DNA of 64,000 bases from an uncultured Tateyamaria sp. (GTDB taxonomy: Bacteria > Pseudomonadota > Alphaproteobacteria > Rhodobacterales > Rhodobacteraceae), in assembly GCF_947494755.1 (NCBI RefSeq), contig NZ_CANLVZ010000003.1, forward strand, positions 1 through 64,000, written 5' to 3'. Below, piece by piece: positions 18,379-28,221 of this stretch. The stretch's first letter is position 1; each line of letters begins with the position of its first letter. A model generated the notes under the pieces. The model made no database searches, had not been told where the DNA came from, and saw nothing but the letters and a program-made list of their open reading frames with translations. Position numbers and translations under genes: made by a program.

Positions 18379-19730
18379 CGCAACGCCTTGAGCAAGGTCA
18401 GCGACGCATAGCCATCGGCTGCCAAGCCTTTGGACTTTTGAAACGCGCGCACCGCGTCGAGCGTTTTCGGGCCGATCTTGCCATCCACCCCTTGGGTGTC
18501 GAATCCGGCAGCAGTCAGTAAGCGCTGCATTTCCTGGCGTTCGTCAAATGTCAGCGCGCGATCCCCGCGCGGCCATGACGCCTGAATGGCCGGGCCACCA
18601 CCGATGCGATCGCTAAGATGGCCGACCCCGATCACGTAGGCATCTGCCGCGTTGTACCGTTCAATTACGGCAAAGTTCTTGAATACCATGAACGCCGCAC
18701 CCTTGCCGCCCGCCGGCAGCAGGATCGCCCCGGCACCGTGGTTCGGGACATCTGCACCATTCATGGCGGTGACCCCCAACGCGGCCCACTCGCCGGGCGT
18801 CTTGGTGATTTTCCGGCTGGCCAACGCATAGTCGAAATTGGCGGGCAGCTTTACCTCGACACCCCAAGGCTGGCCTTTGACCCAGCCGAATTTGGCGAGA
18901 TAGGCGGCGGTCGATGCCAGCGCATCGCTTGGATCATCCGCCCAGATGTCGCGCCGCCCGTCGCCTGTAAAGTCGACGGCATAGTCCAGATAAGACGTCG
19001 GGATAAACTGCGTGTGCCCCATCGCCCCGGCCCATGAACCAGTCATGTTGCGCGGGGAGGTATCGCCGTTCTGAAGGATCTTGAGCGCAGCAACCAACTG
19101 CTGCTCAAAGAACGCGCCACGCCGCCCGTCATATGCGAGCGTCGCAAGGCTTTGCACCACGTCATTCTTGCCGCGAAAGGTGCCATAATTGCTCTCAAGA
19201 CCCCACACGGCGACAACGACTTCCTTTTCGACGCCATAGCGCGCCTCGATCGCGTCAAGCTGGCTGCGATGTTTGACCAGAGCCGCTTTACCGTTTTCAA
19301 CCCGGCTGTCAGAGGCGGCACTGTCGAGATAGTCCCAAATCGTCTTGGTGAACTCCGATTGGTTGCGGTCGCGCTTGATCACATCAGGGTCGTAGCGCAC
19401 GCCACGGAACGCCTGACCAAAGGTGGTTGCATCGATGCCCTGACTGATCGCTCGGCCCCGAAACACCTCGATCCACTGTTGAAAACCTGCATCTGCCGCC
19501 GTCTTTTCGACGGGTGGCGGCGCGGCTTGACTGATCGCCTGGGGGCGCAGCTGCGGGCGCAACACGGCGGCATCAAAGGTTGCTAAAACAACGGATACGG
19601 ATGTTTGCGTGAGGGGTCGCAATTCGGGTCTGATCGACTGCGGAATGCCCTGCGCCATCGTGTCATGCGCGACGAAAATGGCACCACAAAGTGCCCCAAG
19701 GGTGACTGCCCACCGCATATTATGCCTCAT
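18375..19730 (-). CDS. Lytic murein transglycosylase (MltB-type) with peptidoglycan-binding domain
   Basis: A 451-aa secreted enzyme. It has an N-terminal signal sequence (WAVTLGALCGAIFVAHDTMA), a variable linker, then an SLT_2/MltB catalytic domain at about residues 80-375. The catalytic Glu is E179 in VWGLESNYGTF, and MGHTQFIPTSYLDYAVDF follows. A PG_binding_1 domain forms the C-terminal 60 residues (VDGKIGPKTLDAVRAFQKSK). It cleaves the glycan strands of peptidoglycan in the periplasm, making 1,6-anhydro ends. The alternative start MRWAVT is four codons further in. Confidence 0.92.
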   Translation of the reverse strand: MRHNMRWAVTLGALCGAIFVAHDTMAQGIPQSIRPELRPLTQTSVSVVLATFDAAVLRPQLRPQAISQAAPPPVEKTAADAGFQQWIEVFRGRAISQGIDATTFGQAFRGVRYDPDVIKRDRNQSEFTKTIWDYLDSAASDSRVENGKAALVKHRSQLDAIEARYGVEKEVVVAVWGLESNYGTFRGKNDVVQSLATLAYDGRRGAFFEQQLVAALKILQNGDTSPRNMTGSWAGAMGHTQFIPTSYLDYAVDFTGDGRRDIWADDPSDALASTAAYLAKFGWVKGQPWGVEVKLPANFDYALASRKITKTPGEWAALGVTAMNGADVPNHGAGAILLPAGGKGAAFMVFKNFAVIERYNAADAYVIGVGHLSDRIGGGPAIQASWPRGDRALTFDERQEMQRLLTAAGFDTQGVDGKIGPKTLDAVRAFQKSKGLAADGYASLTLLKALR

Positions 19731-19787
19731 GCTCGCTTGTTTCGCGTTGCTTCCAATCTAGCGACTATCGCGCAATCCGCAAAGGCA

Positions 19788-20507
19788 TCAATTGTCGGCA
19801 GTGCGGTCCTTCGCCACCTCATGCACTTCCGCGCGCAGCCGGGCCAGATGATCGCGCAGCAGGGACACCCGGTGCGGACGAAAGCTGTCGCGGGTCACGA
19901 GCAACTCATCCATGCGATCCAATCGAAAGGCCCGAAAGTCCTCGCGCAGCATGCACCACGCCAACAGCATGTTGGTGCTTTCCATATATACGATCCCAAG
20001 CGGCTTGACGGTGCGCGTCGTCTGATCTCCTTTGGCGTCCTGATAAGCAAAATGAATGCAGACCTCGTCCCAAGCGGCCTGGCGCAACTTGCCCACGTCA
20101 ATACGCGGCGGATCTGGCCGCCAATAGCGGCGCGCGTCGAGAACAGCGTGTTTCAGGCGATGCGCTTGTCTGGGTGGTACCCGCGCCTGAATTTTTGCCA
20201 GAGCCGATGTCGCCGCCCTGGCCAAGGCCGGATCCCCAATCACCGCCACATCGCGCAAACCCAGAACCAACGCCTCCAACTCATCATCTTCAAAGCCAAG
20301 AGGGGGTAGAGTCGCATCTTCGATCAGGGTGAAACCAAAGCCCGCTTCGCCATCGATCACCGCCCCAAGGCCCCGTAATTCATCAATGTCGCGGTAGATC
20401 GTACGCAAGGACACATCCATCTCGAACGCCAGCGATTGCGCGGTGATGGGCGGGGCCATGCGACGCAGCGTTTGCATCAATTGGAACAGGCGATGGGTGC
20501 GAGTCAT
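19788..20507 (-). CDS. YafY-type HTH/WYL transcriptional regulator
   Basis: A 239-aa regulator with an N-terminal HTH_11 DNA-binding domain (MTRTHRLFQLMQTLRR, then SLRTIYRDIDELRGLGA) and a C-terminal WYL-type ligand-sensing domain (CIHFAYQDAKGDQTTRTVKP). The family often responds to nucleic acids or small ligands and can control DNA-damage, defence or metabolic genes. I chose the start at 20507 (MTRTHRLF) because the family begins there; an ATG six codons upstream is also open. No obvious target gene sits next to it. Confidence 0.85.
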   Translation of the reverse strand: MTRTHRLFQLMQTLRRMAPPITAQSLAFEMDVSLRTIYRDIDELRGLGAVIDGEAGFGFTLIEDATLPPLGFEDDELEALVLGLRDVAVIGDPALARAATSALAKIQARVPPRQAHRLKHAVLDARRYWRPDPPRIDVGKLRQAAWDEVCIHFAYQDAKGDQTTRTVKPLGIVYMESTNMLLAWCMLREDFRAFRLDRMDELLVTRDSFRPHRVSLLRDHLARLRAEVHEVAKDRTADN

Positions 20508-20559
20508 TGGGCGACCATAGCACACGTCCTGTCAGAATATGACAGGACGTGCAGCTTGA

Positions 20560-22812
20560 TCACCGCTTGCGACTGACCTTGCGCTTGGTCTTGTCACTGC
20601 GTCGTTTGGCCTTCGTCGGCTTGCGGCGCGGACTGCGACCCGCCGGGCTGCTGCGCCCCTTGGGCAGCGATTTGCCATCCAGCGCCAGCAGTTCGAGCGC
20701 GACACCACCCGTGACCGGCACCGCCTCAGTCAGACGCACAGTGGCGCGCTGCCCAATACTGATCACCATGCCAGTGTCGGACCCCATGAGCGTGTTCGCC
20801 TCTCGGTCAAAATGGAAGTATTCCGCTCCGATGGAGCGCATCGGCACAAGGCCATCCGCCCCGCTGCCGTCCAGCTTCACAAAGATCCCGAACTTGGCGA
20901 TCCCCACCACGCGACCTTCGATTTCGTCCCCGACACGTTCGCTCAGATAAGCAGCAAGGTAGCGATCGGTCGTATCCCGTTCGGCCATCATGGAACGGCG
21001 TTCGGTGTCTGAAATATGCGTGCCGGTCTTTTCCAGCACCTCGACATCCTCGGCCCGCAGACCGTCCTTGCCCCATCCATGGGCAGTGATCAGGGCGCGA
21101 TGCACGATCAGGTCGGCATAGCGGCGAATGGGCGACGTGAAATGCGCATAGATTTTCAGGGCGAGCCCGAAATGCCCGAAATTCTGCGGCCCGTAATAGG
21201 CTTGCGTCATGGACCGCAGAGTCGAGATGTTGATCAATTCCGCATCGTCAGTATCGCGCGCCTGTGCCAGCAAACGGTTCAGATGCGCGGTTTTCAGCAC
21301 CTGCCCTTTGGCCAAGTTCAGACCCGCGGCCTGCGCAACCTCACGCAAACTGTCGAGCTTGTCTTGCGCAGGTTCCTCATGCACCCGGAACAGCAAAGGC
21401 TGTGACTTGGCAATCAACGTCTCCGCCGCCGCCACATTGGCCAGCACCATGAATTCTTCGATCAGCTTGTGCGCATCCAGCCGGTCCTTGAAATTGACCG
21501 AACTGACGGTGCCATCCTCATCCAGCACGATTTGACGTTCCGGCAGGTCCAACTCAAGCGGTTGGCGTAGTTTTCGTGCCTCAAGAAGGGCAGCGTAAGC
21601 GGCGTAGAGCGGCTGCAAAACAGGCTCTAACAAGGGCTTTGTCCGCTCGGTCGGCATGCCATCCATCGCCGCCTGCACCTCTTCGTAGTTCAGGGATGCA
21701 GGTGAGCGCATCAACCCACGATGAAAGCTATGGTCGATCTTTTCCCCTTGGGCATCAATCTGCATCCGCACAGCGATACAAGCGCGCGGGACTCCTTCGT
21801 GCAGAGAACACAGATCACCTGATAAGCGATCCGGCAGCATCGGCACCACGCGGTCGGGAAAATATGTTGAGTTACCCCGCTTCTTCGCCTCGCGATCCAA
21901 GGCAGAGCCGGGCGTGACATAGGCCGCCACATCCGCAATCGCGACCCAGATGATGTGGCCGCCCTTATTCTTGGGATCGTCATCGGCATGGGCATAGCAC
22001 GCATCGTCATGATCGCGCGCATCCCAGGGGTCAATCGTGATCAAAGGCATGTCGCGCAAATCTTCGCGCCCTTTCAGACCGACGGGTGTTTTGGCATCGG
22101 CTTCGGCGACGACCTCATCGGGAAAGCTGTCTGGAATCCCATGTTCATGGATCGCAATCAACGACACAGCCTTGGGCGCAGAAGGATCGCCCAAACGATC
22201 CACAACACGGGCGCGTTGCAGGCCAATACGTGATTTGGGGCCTGCTTGTTCCGCCTCAACCAACTCGCCGTCTTTGGCCCCGCCCGTCGCGTCCGCAGCA
22301 ACCGACCATTCCCTATCTGTGCCCTTGCTGACAGGCACAATGCGCCCGCCTTCGGCCGTTTTGCGGAACACGCCCAGCAAACGTGCAGGGTTCGTGCCGA
22401 TCCGCCGGATCAGCCGCGCCTCATAATGATAGTCTTGCCCGCTCACCAAAGTCAGGCGGGCCAGAATACGATCCCCGGCCCCCAACGCCGGATCCGAAGC
22501 GCGTGTGATAATCAGGATTTTCGGCTCAACCCCTGTGCCGTGCCATTCCATCGGCCGTGCAAACAGATCGCCATCATCGTCAGGCGCGTTGACCAGCAAG
22601 ACACTGACGGGCGGCAGCCGGTCCGGATCGTTGTAGGATTTCTTGCGCTTTTCCAAATGCCCTTCATCCGCCAACTCCTTGAGCAGACGTTTGAGGTCGA
22701 TGCGCGCGGCCCCCTTGATGCCGAACGCCTTGGCAATATCACGTTTGGCGGTCAGGGTCGGGTTGGCGGCAATCCAGTCAAGGATTTCGGGTTTTGTCGG
22801 AATACGGGTCAT
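20560..22812 (-). CDS. rnr: Ribonuclease R
   Basis: A 750-aa 3'-5' exoribonuclease. It has an N-terminal helix-turn-helix (about 1-70), cold-shock domains (about 75-225), the RNB catalytic domain (about 235-575) with the metal-binding motif TIDPWDARDHDDA, and an S1 domain (GDEIEGRVVGIAKFGIFVK) followed by a basic tail rich in K and R. It degrades structured RNA. The start at 22812 (MTRIPTKPEILDWI) matches family starts; the frame is open 50 codons upstream but that region overlaps the next gene. Confidence 0.93.
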   Translation of the reverse strand: MTRIPTKPEILDWIAANPTLTAKRDIAKAFGIKGAARIDLKRLLKELADEGHLEKRKKSYNDPDRLPPVSVLLVNAPDDDGDLFARPMEWHGTGVEPKILIITRASDPALGAGDRILARLTLVSGQDYHYEARLIRRIGTNPARLLGVFRKTAEGGRIVPVSKGTDREWSVAADATGGAKDGELVEAEQAGPKSRIGLQRARVVDRLGDPSAPKAVSLIAIHEHGIPDSFPDEVVAEADAKTPVGLKGREDLRDMPLITIDPWDARDHDDACYAHADDDPKNKGGHIIWVAIADVAAYVTPGSALDREAKKRGNSTYFPDRVVPMLPDRLSGDLCSLHEGVPRACIAVRMQIDAQGEKIDHSFHRGLMRSPASLNYEEVQAAMDGMPTERTKPLLEPVLQPLYAAYAALLEARKLRQPLELDLPERQIVLDEDGTVSSVNFKDRLDAHKLIEEFMVLANVAAAETLIAKSQPLLFRVHEEPAQDKLDSLREVAQAAGLNLAKGQVLKTAHLNRLLAQARDTDDAELINISTLRSMTQAYYGPQNFGHFGLALKIYAHFTSPIRRYADLIVHRALITAHGWGKDGLRAEDVEVLEKTGTHISDTERRSMMAERDTTDRYLAAYLSERVGDEIEGRVVGIAKFGIFVKLDGSGADGLVPMRSIGAEYFHFDREANTLMGSDTGMVISIGQRATVRLTEAVPVTGGVALELLALDGKSLPKGRSSPAGRSPRRKPTKAKRRSDKTKRKVSRKR

Positions 22813-22843
22813 GAACGCGAGGTAGCACGCACACTGTGGGTCG

Positions 22844-23413
22844 TCATGGCAAATCGTCGATGGTGTCCACATCTGCAAGCATGTCGACCAGACCGATCCG
22901 GTAAGGTACGAGAGCGGCGCGGCTGTCTGCAAGCGCATGCTCTGACGACCAACGCACGCCAATCAATGCGCCTTTCCTTAATTTAGAGCCTGTTTTGACA
23001 CCAATCAGCCAATACCCCCCGTCCGGTGCGGGTCCAAAGACGGCGTCATGATCGCCAAGGGTGGCAAACGCTTTGGCAAGACCTGTACGCGTAATCCCCG
23101 GCACATCCGCGCCAATCACGCAGACAGGACCAGCCGCGCGGCGCATCATCCGCGCCATCCGATCGCCCAATGATCCGCTGCCTTGGGGCCATCTGTCGAA
23201 CCGCGCGGGCCAAACGCGGCTGCGCAGCCCTTCAACGTCGGGGGCCACCGCGAGTACGATCCGCCAACGCGGATCCTCAATCCTGCGCAGCAATCGCGCG
23301 ACCTGATGGCGAAACCACCACGCGGCCGCCGTCATCCCGATATCGCGACCCAATCGAGTTTTAACACGCCCCGCGCGCGGCACTTTGAGCATGACGACAA
23401 GGGTCGGTTTCAC
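22844..23413 (-). CDS. TIGR04282/DUF2064 family glycosyltransferase-like protein
   Basis: A 189-aa protein of the DUF2064 (TIGR04282) family. The N-terminal LVVMLKVPRAGRVKTRLGRD and the VCVIGADVPGITR and VFGPAPDGGYWLIG motifs are diagnostic. It resembles the nucleotide-sugar-binding fold of A-type glycosyltransferases, but its reaction is unknown. It lies between rnr and a GNAT gene on the same strand and overlaps the GNAT stop by four bases. Confidence 0.87.
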   Translation of the reverse strand: MKPTLVVMLKVPRAGRVKTRLGRDIGMTAAAWWFRHQVARLLRRIEDPRWRIVLAVAPDVEGLRSRVWPARFDRWPQGSGSLGDRMARMMRRAAGPVCVIGADVPGITRTGLAKAFATLGDHDAVFGPAPDGGYWLIGVKTGSKLRKGALIGVRWSSEHALADSRAALVPYRIGLVDMLADVDTIDDLP

Positions 23414-23832
23414 AGATCGCGTTCCATATCCCGGTGTGCGATCCCTGCATCATCATAGATCGGACCGTAGGCAGCAAAGCCTAGCCGTTCGTAGAAGGCA
23501 AGCGCATGCACCTGAGCGCCCAATTTGGCCTTACGAATGCCCGTCTGCGCCCGCGCCACATCCATGCAGGCACGAATGATGGCCGCACCCAGGCCAGTGC
23601 CACGCGCGTCTTTCAACACGCAGACGCGGCCAATCTTGGCCGTGCCATCACCGATCAATATCCGTGCGCATCCCATCGCCACGCCGTCCACATGCGCGAG
23701 CACGTGCAAGGCCTCCGCATCATGCCCATCCACCTCGTCAGCCTCACTGACGCCTTGTTCTTCGATAAAAACGGCGCGGCGTAGCGCATGACAGGTCGCG
23801 ATGTCGTCGGTCTGCCGGATCGCCCATGTCAT
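23410..23832 (-). CDS. GNAT family N-acetyltransferase
   Basis: A 140-aa acetyltransferase with the GNAT fold. The acetyl-CoA binding segment [20 protein letters not shown] (Q/RxxGxG/A pattern) is at about residues 70-90, and the C-terminal YERLGF motif is present. The N-terminal half ([14 protein letters not shown]) resembles the ElaA/YjcF subgroup. The substrate is unknown. It overlaps dapE by four bases upstream and the DUF2064 gene downstream, so the three are one operon. Confidence 0.87.
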   Translation of the reverse strand: MTWAIRQTDDIATCHALRRAVFIEEQGVSEADEVDGHDAEALHVLAHVDGVAMGCARILIGDGTAKIGRVCVLKDARGTGLGAAIIRACMDVARAQTGIRKAKLGAQVHALAFYERLGFAAYGPIYDDAGIAHRDMERDL

Positions 23833-24974
23833 CCGAAATAGTCCCTGAGGATACGCGCATAGATCGCTTTAAGTTGGTGGATATGATCGACGCGCACATG
23901 TTCATCAACCTTGTGCATCGACTGCCCGACGAGGCCGAATTCAACCACAGGGCAGTGATCCTTGACAAAGCGGGCGTCGGACGTTCCACCAGACGTGCTG
24001 AGCGCCGGAACCCGCCCGGTTTCCGCCTCAACCGCGCGGGCGATCATGTCCGAAAGCGCTCCGGGAGGGGTCAAAAAACTCTCGCCCGACACTTTGACGT
24101 CCATATCAATCTCAACCCCGAAGGCTGTGGCGACCGCATCGGCTTGGGCCTTCAACCACGCAGTCAGGCTGTCGCCGCTATGGGTGTCGTTGAAGCGGAT
24201 ATTGACCGTCGCCTTGGTTTGGGCCGGGATCACATTGGTGGCCGGGTTGCCTGTATCGACTGTGACCACCGCCAAAGTGGACGGGTCGAAATGCGCGGTC
24301 CCATCGTCGAGTTTGTGAGAGGCAAGCTGATCCATCAACCGCATCATGGGGTTCAACGGATTGTTGGCGCGGTGCGGGTAGGCAGAATGCCCCTGCACGC
24401 CCGTGATGGTGATCCATGCGGTCATCGAACCACGGCGTCCGATCTTGATCATGTCGCCCATGTTTTCAGGGCAGGTCGGCTCGCCCACAAGGCAGACATC
24501 CATCGCCTCATCATGCTCGGATATATACTCTAACAAGGCGATTGTGCCGTCCGTGGCATCGCCTTCTTCATCACCGGTGATGGCGATGATGATGGCACCG
24601 TCGGGCGGCGTGGATTGTACGAAATCGATAGTGGCAGCGGCAAAGGCGGCCACGCCCGACTTCATATCGGTGGTGCCACGCCCGTACATGATCCCGTCCT
24701 TAATCTCGGCCCGAAAGGGAGGCATCGACCAAGATGCAGCGTCGCCAATCGGCACAACATCCGTGTGACCATTGAACCCAAAGGTGCGCGTGTGCCCCTT
24801 GGGCCCCCACCGCGCGAACAGATTGCGAATGGCACCCCGATCCGCCCACGCGCACTCAAACCCCGCATCGCGCAACAGATCATGCAAGATATCAAGCGCC
24901 CCGGCATCCTCAGGGGTGACCGAGGCACAACGCACAAGATCGGCAGTCAATTGGGCGGGATCAATACCAGGCAT
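23829..24974 (-). CDS. dapE: Succinyl-diaminopimelate desuccinylase
   Basis: A 381-aa M20-family metalloenzyme of the lysine/diaminopimelate pathway, removing succinate from N-succinyl-LL-diaminopimelate. The metal-binding segments are [29 protein letters not shown] and [13 protein letters not shown], with a late His near the C-terminus ([14 protein letters not shown]). The start at 24974 is preferred because a GGAGA ribosome site lies five bases upstream; the frame stays open another 48 codons. dapD, the gene for an earlier step, is about 3 kb away (28214-29041), with the Hint-domain genes in between. Confidence 0.93.
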   Translation of the reverse strand: MPGIDPAQLTADLVRCASVTPEDAGALDILHDLLRDAGFECAWADRGAIRNLFARWGPKGHTRTFGFNGHTDVVPIGDAASWSMPPFRAEIKDGIMYGRGTTDMKSGVAAFAAATIDFVQSTPPDGAIIIAITGDEEGDATDGTIALLEYISEHDEAMDVCLVGEPTCPENMGDMIKIGRRGSMTAWITITGVQGHSAYPHRANNPLNPMMRLMDQLASHKLDDGTAHFDPSTLAVVTVDTGNPATNVIPAQTKATVNIRFNDTHSGDSLTAWLKAQADAVATAFGVEIDMDVKVSGESFLTPPGALSDMIARAVEAETGRVPALSTSGGTSDARFVKDHCPVVEFGLVGQSMHKVDEHVRVDHIHQLKAIYARILRDYFG

Positions 24975-25039
24975 GCGGTCTCCAATCATGGGTTGTGGCC
25001 AAAAGGACGCGATTGCAAACCCTTGCGGCCACGAAAGAG

Positions 25040-25054
25040 TTAACAGCCTGTTAA
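25040..25054. promoter_or_regulatory. CtrA-type binding site TTAA-N7-TTAA
   Basis: A perfect match to the full CtrA consensus, TTAA (25040-25043), seven bases, TTAA (25051-25054). It lies in the 243-bp gap between dapE (leftward) and the Hint-domain gene (rightward, start 25218). CtrA controls motility, gene-transfer-agent and surface genes in Rhodobacterales, so regulation of the Hint gene is the likelier role. The site is a sequence match only. Confidence 0.5.
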
Positions 25055-25156
25055 AAGCTGTGCTAGAGTCGGCGCAATAATATGACCCGAGGCAGGGCAT
25101 CAGCAGTCCGGTCGCCAACGTGCGACCACACCAAGTGCAAAAAACGCACGTCGAGA

Positions 25157-25175
25157 CACGCAGGCTAACTGCGTG
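25157..25175 (+). promoter_or_regulatory. Leader hairpin upstream of Hint-domain gene
   Basis: CACGCAG (25157-25163) pairs with CTGCGTG (25169-25175) over a five-base loop. It lies 42 bases before the chosen start. It has no U-tract; it may be a leader structure or the end of an upstream small transcript. Confidence 0.3.
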
Positions 25176-25217
25176 CGCTGCAACCGTTCTGCCGTCAACA
25201 TTTGGGGTGGGCAGGAT

Positions 25218-26801
25218 ATGGTTGCGGCATCGGAACTTCCGATTCAGACGGTACGCGAGGGCGTTGACGCCACGGATATGGCGAGCACGATTTTTGGCAC
25301 TGGCGTGCAGGTCGTTTCAGCGTCCTATACCGGCGACCGCGACAGTGCGGGGATCTATACGGACGGTGATACGGTCGCGCCGGGGGTCACGCCCGGCAAT
25401 ACCGGCGTCATCCTGTCGACAGGTGATGCCGAAGATTTCACCAACTCGTCCGGGAACGCGAACCAGTCCGGCAACACCTCGACCAACTCATCGGGCCCGA
25501 ACAACAATTCCCAGTTCAACGCGGCCGCTGGCACGCGCACCTTCGACGCGTCGTATCTAGACGTCGATTTCATTCCCGACGGCAACGTCATGACGATGCA
25601 GTTCGTGTTCAGCTCAGAGGAATACCCGGAATTCCAGAACTCGATCTATCAGGATTTCGTCGGTGTCTGGGTCAACGGACAACTTGTCGAGATGGACGTG
25701 GGCGATGGGGACACGGACCCGGGCAACATCAACACCACAAACAACATCAACATGTTTGTCGACAACTCTGACAGCGACTTCAATACCGAGATGGACGGGT
25801 TCACCATCACCATGACCCTGACGATGGTGGTTAATCCGAACGTCGTGAACTCGATCCGGATCGGGATTGCTGACGTTTCTGACAACAGCTACGATTCAAA
25901 CCTGCTGATCGCCGGGAATTCCGTGCAGACCTCTCTGGTTGCGATCTCGGACGATGTGAACGTCTTTCCTGATGGCACCACCTCCTTCAACGTCCTCGAC
26001 AACGATATCGCGCCGACCAGCAGCACGCTGACGGTCACCCATATCAACGGGCAGGCTGTTTCTGTCGGGGATACGATCACCCTACCAACCGGCCAGGTCG
26101 TCACCCTGGGCGCAAACGGCATGCTGACCGTCACCGGCGACGGCAACATCGAAGACTTCAACTTCACCTATTCGATCACCGACGGGGTCAACACCGATAC
26201 AGGGTTCGTCAACGCCACCTCAATCCCATGCTTTGTGGCCGGTACGATGATTGCCACGCCCGAAGGCGACAGGATGGTCGAGGATTTGCAGGCCGGTGAT
26301 CTGGTGCTGACCAAAGACGATGGTGCCCAACCCCTGCGCTGGATCGGCATGCGCGCTGTTCCGGCCGAGGGCAATCACGCCCCGATCCTGATTCGCGCGG
26401 GCACGTTTGGAGCCCATAACGACATTATGGTGTCACCACTGCACCGCGTGTTGATCCGTGACAGTTTGGCCGAGTTACTGTTTGGCGAGCCCGAAGTTTT
26501 GGTGGCCGCCAAGGATCTGGTGAACGACCGATCCGTCATTCAGCAGCCGGGCGGCAATGTCACCTATGTCCACCTCATGTTCGACAAACATCAGGTCGTC
26601 TTTTCCGAAGGGTTGGCCACCGAAAGTTTCCTGCCCGGCCCCCAGACGACCAAAAGCTTCGAGCAGCAGGTCGTGGCCGAGATATGTTCGATTTTCCCTG
26701 AGTTAGACCCACATACCGGTGCCGGATACAGTCCTGCCGTCCGCCGGACCCTCAAGGCATACGAGGCCACGCTGTGGCGCAAGGCGAGTGCTGCTGCGTG
26801 A
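25218..26801 (+). CDS. Choice-of-anchor L and Hint domain surface protein
   Basis: A protein of about 527 aa. Residues about 1-220 match the choice-of-anchor L domain ([50 protein letters not shown]). A short cadherin-like or VCBS-like beta domain follows ([20 protein letters not shown]). A Hint_2 domain begins at about residue 335 with the conserved [20 protein letters not shown], including the autoprocessing Cys, and runs on with VSPLHRVLI and a C-terminal Hint region. Such proteins are thought to be secreted, perhaps self-processing, in marine Rhodobacterales; the function is not established. The composition, rich in D, N and T, fits an extracellular protein. There is no classical signal peptide, so another secretion route is likely. 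I chose the ATG at 25218. Confidence 0.85.
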   Translation: MVAASELPIQTVREGVDATDMASTIFGTGVQVVSASYTGDRDSAGIYTDGDTVAPGVTPGNTGVILSTGDAEDFTNSSGNANQSGNTSTNSSGPNNNSQFNAAAGTRTFDASYLDVDFIPDGNVMTMQFVFSSEEYPEFQNSIYQDFVGVWVNGQLVEMDVGDGDTDPGNINTTNNINMFVDNSDSDFNTEMDGFTITMTLTMVVNPNVVNSIRIGIADVSDNSYDSNLLIAGNSVQTSLVAISDDVNVFPDGTTSFNVLDNDIAPTSSTLTVTHINGQAVSVGDTITLPTGQVVTLGANGMLTVTGDGNIEDFNFTYSITDGVNTDTGFVNATSIPCFVAGTMIATPEGDRMVEDLQAGDLVLTKDDGAQPLRWIGMRAVPAEGNHAPILIRAGTFGAHNDIMVSPLHRVLIRDSLAELLFGEPEVLVAAKDLVNDRSVIQQPGGNVTYVHLMFDKHQVVFSEGLATESFLPGPQTTKSFEQQVVAEICSIFPELDPHTGAGYSPAVRRTLKAYEATLWRKASAAA

Positions 26802-27877
26802 TCTGGACGGGGCTGTGTGATCACCAGAACGGGCGGTATGCGCCCTCGGGTCTGGGTATCCAACGGGCCAACGCGCCTGCGCGCGAGGCGATGACCCGCG
26901 GCACGCTGATGTTTGAAACGAACATGGCCGGGCATGTGCGTCCCCATGATCTGTTGGGCGTGGCGCATCCTGTGCCTTGGGCGCGCGAGCTGATCTTTCG
27001 CGCCATTCCCGGCGGCGGGATCGCGATGGTGCATCGCCACAACGACACCATCAATCACGCCGCGATCCGGTGGACGGGCGATGGGCGGGCCCACACGCTG
27101 CGCGTCACCTACGCCTGGGACACATCAAAAGACTGGGCGCGGCTTGCGCTGGAACAACCCGAACGCGCCCAAGTGGTGTCGAACACGGTACATGCCCCCA
27201 ACCCGCTCTTGGCGCAGGATATGCGCGATCTGATGTTGGGTCGCGGCGCGCATACCTTGTCGCGCGAGGTGTTGTTCGCAGCCATCTCACCTGACATCTT
27301 CCCGATTGGTCCGACGCCAAGCCTGCACCCTGCCACACCCATTGCTACCCCAAACGGATATCGCCCAGCCGAGACCTTGCGGCGTGGTGATACCGTGATG
27401 ACAGCGGTGGGTGACATCGTGCCTGTACTGCACACCGTGCGCCAATCCGTTCCGGCCCGGGGCAGCTTCAGGCCAGTGCGCTTGCAGGCCCCCTATTTCG
27501 GGCTGGCCCGCGACATTGTGGTGTCACCTGAACAGCGGCTTGTGTTGCGGGGATCAGACGTCGAATACATCTTTGGGCAGGAGGCGGTTCTGGTGCCTGC
27601 CCGGCACATGGTCAATGGACACGCGGCAATCTGGGCAGCACCTCAAACAACCGCCGACTATGTGCAAATCCTGTTGCCCGGCCACGAAGCGTTGGTGGCC
27701 GCCGGATGCGCTCTGGAAAGTCTCTATATCGGGCGATTGCGCCGAAACGAGCGCGACCTGAGCGCCAGCATTCTGGCCGATATGCCCAGCCGATTACTGC
27801 CCGAACATGCCAAGCCCATCCATCAGGTGTTGCGTCAGTTCGAAGCGATCACGCTGGTTGAACAGCGCGCGGCCTAG
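26798..27877 (+). CDS. Hint_2 domain protein lacking the catalytic Cys
   Basis: A protein of about 359 aa. The start is the GTG at 26798, which overlaps the stop of the preceding gene by four bases (GTGA). The N-terminal half (RGTLMFETNMAGHVRPHDLL, then LRVTYAWDTSKDWARL) is a domain seen in other Rhodobacterales Hint proteins. A Hint-like region starts at about residue 180: where the first protein has [11 protein letters not shown], this one has SLHPATPIATP, so the nucleophilic Cys is Ser and the motif is altered. VSPEQRLVLRG stands where VSPLHRVLI is expected, so the His is also lost. It may be catalytically dead or act as a partner of the first protein. The two genes are translationally coupled. 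Confidence 0.8.
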   Translation: MIWTGLCDHQNGRYAPSGLGIQRANAPAREAMTRGTLMFETNMAGHVRPHDLLGVAHPVPWARELIFRAIPGGGIAMVHRHNDTINHAAIRWTGDGRAHTLRVTYAWDTSKDWARLALEQPERAQVVSNTVHAPNPLLAQDMRDLMLGRGAHTLSREVLFAAISPDIFPIGPTPSLHPATPIATPNGYRPAETLRRGDTVMTAVGDIVPVLHTVRQSVPARGSFRPVRLQAPYFGLARDIVVSPEQRLVLRGSDVEYIFGQEAVLVPARHMVNGHAAIWAAPQTTADYVQILLPGHEALVAAGCALESLYIGRLRRNERDLSASILADMPSRLLPEHAKPIHQVLRQFEAITLVEQRAA

Positions 27878-28221
27878 GCCTCGTCAAAGAAGGGCGTGAC
27901 CTGCGCCACGATCACCGCATTCTCGGCCAGTGCGCGCGCCATCAGGTCCCGCTCTTCGTCGCTGATCTCATGCCCTTCAGCCTCACGTTCAGCCAAGGTG
28001 CCATAGCCGGTGACATCCAGTGGGGCGGTGTCTGCCTGCTTGAGCAGCGCCACGGTCTCGCGCACCGCTTCGGCCTCGTCTACACCACTGGCAAAGCACA
28101 TCAAGGCAGCGCCAGTCGCACCATCCGGTAGACCGTCCCCATCTTTGCGCCCGATCTGCACCAGCAAGGTAAAGACCTGCTGGCGCGACGGCTTCTTTGA
28201 CTTTTTGGGCGTGTCAGTCAC
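27874..28221 (-). CDS. Conserved hypothetical protein next to dapD
   Basis: A 115-aa acidic protein, starting at a GTG at 28221 that overlaps the dapD end by eight bases. Its sequence has a basic N-terminus ([20 protein letters not shown]) and an acidic helical C-terminus ([20 protein letters not shown]). I do not recognise a named domain. It is convergent with the second Hint gene, overlapping it by four bases. Function is unknown; the operon position suggests expression with dapD. Confidence 0.6.
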   Translation of the reverse strand: MTDTPKKSKKPSRQQVFTLLVQIGRKDGDGLPDGATGAALMCFASGVDEAEAVRETVALLKQADTAPLDVTGYGTLAEREAEGHEISDEERDLMARALAENAVIVAQVTPFFDEA

